Source: Helicobacter cetorum (GTDB lineage: Bacteria > Campylobacterota > Campylobacteria > Campylobacterales > UBA6016). From it: DNA of 35,105 nucleotides. Under the pieces are notes generated by a model. It saw only the letters and a list, made by a program, of their open reading frames with translations. It had not been told where the DNA came from and made no database searches. Positions 32,380-35,105 of this stretch are shown here, piece after piece (the first letter of the stretch is position 1; the number at the start of each line of letters is the position of its first letter). The stretch covers positions 81,214-116,318 of the forward strand of contig DZAX01000003.1 in the NCBI GenBank assembly GCA_022729705.1, written 5' to 3'. A program made the translations under genes and the position numbers.

Positions 32380-32921
32380 GCCGTTATCCAATCGTATGCA
32401 AAATTCCAAGCCCCGTGACCGCTGATAATATTTAGATGACCGCCGTTTTTTATGATTTTTATATCGCAAAGCAGCTCTTTTTGGAGACTGTAAGCATCAT
32501 CTACGCTTATGTATTTGTCGGTGTCGCTTGCCACAAAAAGCACCTCTTTTGCAAGCGCAACGGCTTTTGGGTAGGGAAAGAAAGTATCAACGGCTTTTAT
32601 ATCCGTGTCTCTTGCAGGAGGAGCCGCAAGCATTACTTTGTCAAAAACCGCTTTTGGATGCGCTTTGGCATACCAAAACCAAAGTACGGCTCCAAGCGAG
32701 TGACAAACCACTCTATCGGGAGAAAAAGAGCTCATTATCTCCTCTAATGCCTGTAACCACACTTTTTTACGCGGCGTGTGCATAAAAGGCATTCGTGGAA
32801 AATACACAGGGTAGCCATCACACGCTAGCCTAGCGGCAAGCCAGTTTTGCCAATGCGGAAAGTCGCTTCCGCCCCAACCGTGCAAAATTAGTATTTTAGG
32901 TTTTAAGGATGGAGTGTGCAT
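32376..32921 (-). CDS. RBBP9/YdeN-family alpha/beta serine hydrolase
   Basis: The 181-residue protein shows the family opening ILILHGWGGSDFPHWQNWLA, the nucleophile in CHSLGA, the acid in VASDTDKYIS and the His in NGGHLN, so the triad is complete. The physiological substrate is unknown. It overlaps dxr by 26 bp and tsaD by 4 bp, so it belongs to the operon. Confidence 0.88.
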   Translation of the reverse strand: MHTPSLKPKILILHGWGGSDFPHWQNWLAARLACDGYPVYFPRMPFMHTPRKKVWLQALEEIMSSFSPDRVVCHSLGAVLWFWYAKAHPKAVFDKVMLAAPPARDTDIKAVDTFFPYPKAVALAKEVLFVASDTDKYISVDDAYSLQKELLCDIKIIKNGGHLNIISGHGAWNFAYDWITA

Positions 32922-33984
32922 ACTCTCTTACCTCCTTGTCAAGCAAAAAAACTTCGTCGATAGACGATGGCTCATAATCGCCGTATTTTTCATAGACTGC
33001 AAAAATTGTGCTTGCAATCTCTCCAAACACAATTTTTTCACTCAAAAAAGCCTCGACCGCCGCTTCGTTTGCCGCATTTAGTACAAGCGCCGAGGATGGA
33101 CGAGCTAGAAGCTCCTCTTTTAGTCTCCACGCCGGATAGCGAGACTCATCTATGTGCTTAAACTCCAAAGAGCCTAGTTTGAGCAAATCAATAGACTTAA
33201 AAATATTATTTATAGCCCCATTGGCAAGGGCGTAAGAGATGGGAAGTCGCATATCCGGTTCGCTCATTTGAGCCGTGGTAACGCCGTCTGAAAATTCTAT
33301 CATGGCGTGTATTGTGGAGCTTGTCTCTATGATTGCGTCATATAATATGTCGCCGCCAAAGAGCCAATACGCCTCTATAATCTCAAAAAGTTTATTTACC
33401 ATTGTGGCGCTGTCAACTGTTATTTTGCGACCCATCGCCCAGTTTGGATGACGCAACACCTCTTTTACGCTTGCGTTTCGGACGCTTTGCAGGGGAGTAT
33501 CTCTTAGCGCACCGCCGCTGGCTGTTATCGTCATTTTGCGGATGTCTCCGCCTCTGTTTAGATACCAAAGAGCAAAATGTTCGCTATCTACGGGAATGAT
33601 TTTTGACGCATCAATAAATTTTCCGGCGGCTACTAGCGACTCTTTATTTGCCAAAGCCACCTCTTTATTGGCGTTTATACACCAAAGGGTGGGGGCTAAT
33701 CCAGCAAAGCCGACAATTGCATTTAATGCTTTTGGGCTTGAGGTTTGTTTTAGGGCTTCTATTAGACCCTCGTCGCCGTAAAATATTTTTGCGCCAAGAA
33801 AACTATCCCCAAAAGCGGCGTTTTTGTTTTGTAAAGACGCATATTTGGGGCGAAATCTCTCTATTTGGGCTTTTAGAAGTTCCACATTATTTCCGGCAGA
33901 GAGAAGTTCTATGGCAATCCCCGCTCTTTCGCATACGTCAAGAGCGTTTACGCCGATAGAGCCTGTGGAGCCCATAATTATCAA
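32896..33984 (-). CDS. dxr: 1-deoxy-D-xylulose 5-phosphate reductoisomerase
   Basis: Dxr makes MEP, the second step of the non-mevalonate isoprenoid pathway, using NADPH. The 362 residues start IIMGSTGSIGVNALDVC (NADPH loop). IPVDSEHFALWY gives the metal-binding Asp and Glu, TASGGALRDTP the flexible substrate loop, and HPNWAMGRKITVDSATMVNK follows. The TTG start (33984) overlaps the cdsA stop as TTGA; the ATG four codons later would cut the first strand. It looks intact. Confidence 0.96.
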   Translation of the reverse strand: MIIMGSTGSIGVNALDVCERAGIAIELLSAGNNVELLKAQIERFRPKYASLQNKNAAFGDSFLGAKIFYGDEGLIEALKQTSSPKALNAIVGFAGLAPTLWCINANKEVALANKESLVAAGKFIDASKIIPVDSEHFALWYLNRGGDIRKMTITASGGALRDTPLQSVRNASVKEVLRHPNWAMGRKITVDSATMVNKLFEIIEAYWLFGGDILYDAIIETSSTIHAMIEFSDGVTTAQMSEPDMRLPISYALANGAINNIFKSIDLLKLGSLEFKHIDESRYPAWRLKEELLARPSSALVLNAANEAAVEAFLSEKIVFGEIASTIFAVYEKYGDYEPSSIDEVFLLDKEVREYAHSILKT

Positions 33985-34775
33985 TACAGCCCCCTAAGGA
34001 GCACAACCATTACAATTGCGCCAAATAGATACCCATCCAGCCTATCAAGCGCTCCTCCATGCCCTGGAAGTAGCGAGCCGCTATCTTTGACTCCGGCGTG
34101 TCTTTTGAGGGAGGATTCAAACAAATCTCCAAATACAGATGCGACCGAGGTGCAAATAGAGATAATGAGAGCTATATAAAAAGGCAAAAATGTAACCCCC
34201 ATAAAAGAGCCGATAATAGTCGCAACCAATACGCCGCCCAAAACGCCCTCTAGGGTTTTATTTGGGCTTGCAGGTGAAAACGGTGTTTTACCGACCGCTT
34301 TGCCTGTAAAAAAAGCCGCCGTATCGGTTGCGGCTACTATGACAAGAAGCCAAAAAAGAACCGCCATCCCATAATCTTTGTAAAGAGAGAGCATAAAAAG
34401 CATCGGCGCCGTCGGGTATAAAAACACCAATAAATTTCTAATTCCTTTTTGCTCTTCCGAAGCCTCTGCGAAGCTAACCCTATTTTTAAACGCCAAATAA
34501 GAGCCGTACACAAGAAGAGCCAAAAATACCAAATCCTCAGGGTCTGTCATAAAATAAGCGGCAAGCCAGATGGCGACTGCTATTGGATATAAAGAGAGCT
34601 TTTGAAGCTTAAAAAGTTTATTCGCCTCCGCAAAAGCCAAAAAATAAAAAACACCCATAAACGCCCATGTGATAAAAAAAATATCTAAAATAATAACTAC
34701 GGCGACAACCCCAATGAGTAAAAAAGCTGTTAAGTATCGCTCTTTTGAGGCGTTTAAAAAATGCGGGGTTTGCAA
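33981..34775 (-). CDS. cdsA: Phosphatidate cytidylyltransferase CdsA
   Basis: CdsA makes CDP-diacylglycerol for phospholipid synthesis. The 264-residue protein has multiple membrane helices and the C-terminal signature SSLKRHAGVKDSGSLLPGHG followed by GALDRLDG. TTG 34775 is chosen because AAAGGAAA lies about 7 nt upstream; the first ATG-like alternatives are inside the membrane region. It is the first gene of the operon and overlaps dxr by 4 bp. A structured repeat lies directly upstream. Confidence 0.95.
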   Translation of the reverse strand: MQTPHFLNASKERYLTAFLLIGVVAVVIILDIFFITWAFMGVFYFLAFAEANKLFKLQKLSLYPIAVAIWLAAYFMTDPEDLVFLALLVYGSYLAFKNRVSFAEASEEQKGIRNLLVFLYPTAPMLFMLSLYKDYGMAVLFWLLVIVAATDTAAFFTGKAVGKTPFSPASPNKTLEGVLGGVLVATIIGSFMGVTFLPFYIALIISICTSVASVFGDLFESSLKRHAGVKDSGSLLPGHGGALDRLDGYLFGAIVMVVLLRGLY

Positions 34776-34794
34776 ATAAATTTCCTTTTATATT

Positions 34795-34894
34795 TCATGT
34801 TACGCATTCTAAAAGGGCAAAGCCCCTTTAGAACGGCAAAGGACACAAGCGTCCTTTGCAAACCCCTAAAGCTACCCGCATAAATGCGGGAGAA
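34795..34894 (+). repeat. Three-hairpin structured repeat, copy 4
   Basis: Order: TCATGTTACGC, hairpin 1 TTCTAAAAGGGC-AAA-GCCCCTTTAGAA (one A-C mismatch), hairpin 2 AAAGGAC-ACAAGC-GTCCTTT, TGCAAACCCCTAAAGCTA, and hairpin 3 CCCGCAT-AA-ATGCGGG. It lies 20 bp upstream of the cdsA start, as copy 3 lies upstream of tpx. Confidence 0.83.
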
Positions 34895-34910
34895 TATATA
34901 GGATTTGCGC

Positions 34911-34930
34911 ACTTTTCCGCAAAAGTGTAA
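34911..34930 (-). terminator. Hairpin after the partial acidic gene
   Basis: CACTTTT and AAAAGTG pair around a short CCGC-type loop just past the stop at 34935. It is terminator-like, with only short T runs. Confidence 0.45.
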
Positions 34931-34934
34931 AAGT

Positions 34935-35105
34935 TTAAACCTTCAAATCAATTATATGCTCTATTTCGGGGCTATAGAAGTCTTCGTCCTCTTCTTCGCT
35001 CTCTTTTTTCTCTTTTTTGCTTTGCTTGTATTGCCCCTTATTATGGGAGCTTCCGTCGTCTTCTTTGATCTTTCCCGAACCGTCGGCTTCTGTCGGCTCT
35101 TCTAT
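34935..35105 (-). CDS. C-terminal part of an acidic, unidentified protein (5' end outside window)
   Basis: The frame is open from the window edge to TAA at 34935-34937, giving 56 residues. They are highly charged (IEEPTEADGSGKIKEDD, then KKEKKESEEEDEDFYSPEIE) and end HIIDLKV. This looks like a disordered linker and a short hydrophobic end. No family can be named from this part. It is read toward cdsA on the same strand, with a repeat and a hairpin between. Confidence 0.6.
   Translation of the reverse strand: MEEPTEADGSGKIKEDDGSSHNKGQYKQSKKEKKESEEEDEDFYSPEIEHIIDLKV

Noticed and set aside
31396-32469. Longer TsaD start at 32469
   Set aside because: The extra 30 residues overlap the hydrolase gene in another frame and are not TsaD-like; GTG 32379 overlaps the upstream stop and begins the conserved strand.
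472-34894. Integron attC sites as an explanation of the three-hairpin repeats
   Set aside because: The GTTA near one end is suggestive, but there is no paired R'/R'' core at the other end, no cassette arrangement and no integrase in the window.

Overview
The window looks like a chromosomal segment of a Campylobacterota (Epsilonproteobacteria) bacterium. The evidence is the epsilon-type YebC that begins MGRAFEYRK, the carboxy(nor)spermidine dehydrogenase, the compact cdsA-dxr-hydrolase-tsaD operon with overlapping TTG/GTG starts, and the codon use. I could run no database search, so the genus is open.

Layout. (1) 2-460 is the 3' end of typA. (2) 688-7006, minus strand, is a type II secretion operon in the order gspK-L-M-N-C-[gspD scar]-E-F. 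(3) 7255-15441, plus strand, is a type I (IC, EcoR124-like) restriction-modification operon with unusual passengers: hsdM, a GIY-YIG protein with a repeat-encoded tail, a class III Fic protein, hsdS, a RelA/SpoT-like nucleotidyltransferase and hsdR. Three palindrome-derived repeat arrays fill the junctions hsdM/GIY-YIG, GIY-YIG/fic and fic/hsdS. (4) 15736-17341 is gspD, away from its operon and frameshifted in an A7 tract. (5) 17535-23208 is a tripartite RND efflux operon (TolC-like, adaptor, pump). (6) 23307-28408 holds a hydrogenase-maturation-protease-like gene, a yebC-family gene, and a FIST sensor gene next to a hybrid histidine kinase gene. (7) 28487-31183 holds a carboxy(nor)spermidine dehydrogenase, two very small membrane-protein genes, a decayed leuC fragment and tpx. 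(8) 31396-34775 is cdsA-dxr-hydrolase-tsaD on the minus strand. (9) 34935-35105 is the 3' end of an acidic, unidentified gene.

The most unusual content is as follows. The secretion operon carries several lesions. A 142-bp IS66-type MITE with an 8-bp target duplication splits gspF after codon 40 and carries an outward promoter. gspD has left only a 31-codon stub in the operon. The relocated gspD is frameshifted. The restriction operon carries two potential nucleotide-transferring effectors (Fic and a RelA-like protein), each tied to its neighbours by start/stop overlaps, which suggests a restriction system with a built-in second, possibly abortive, layer. A family of about 80-100-bp structured repeats (five near-complete copies and one partial) has three hairpins whose stems differ between copies by compensatory changes while the linkers stay constant. 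A second structured repeat occurs twice, each time between divergent genes.
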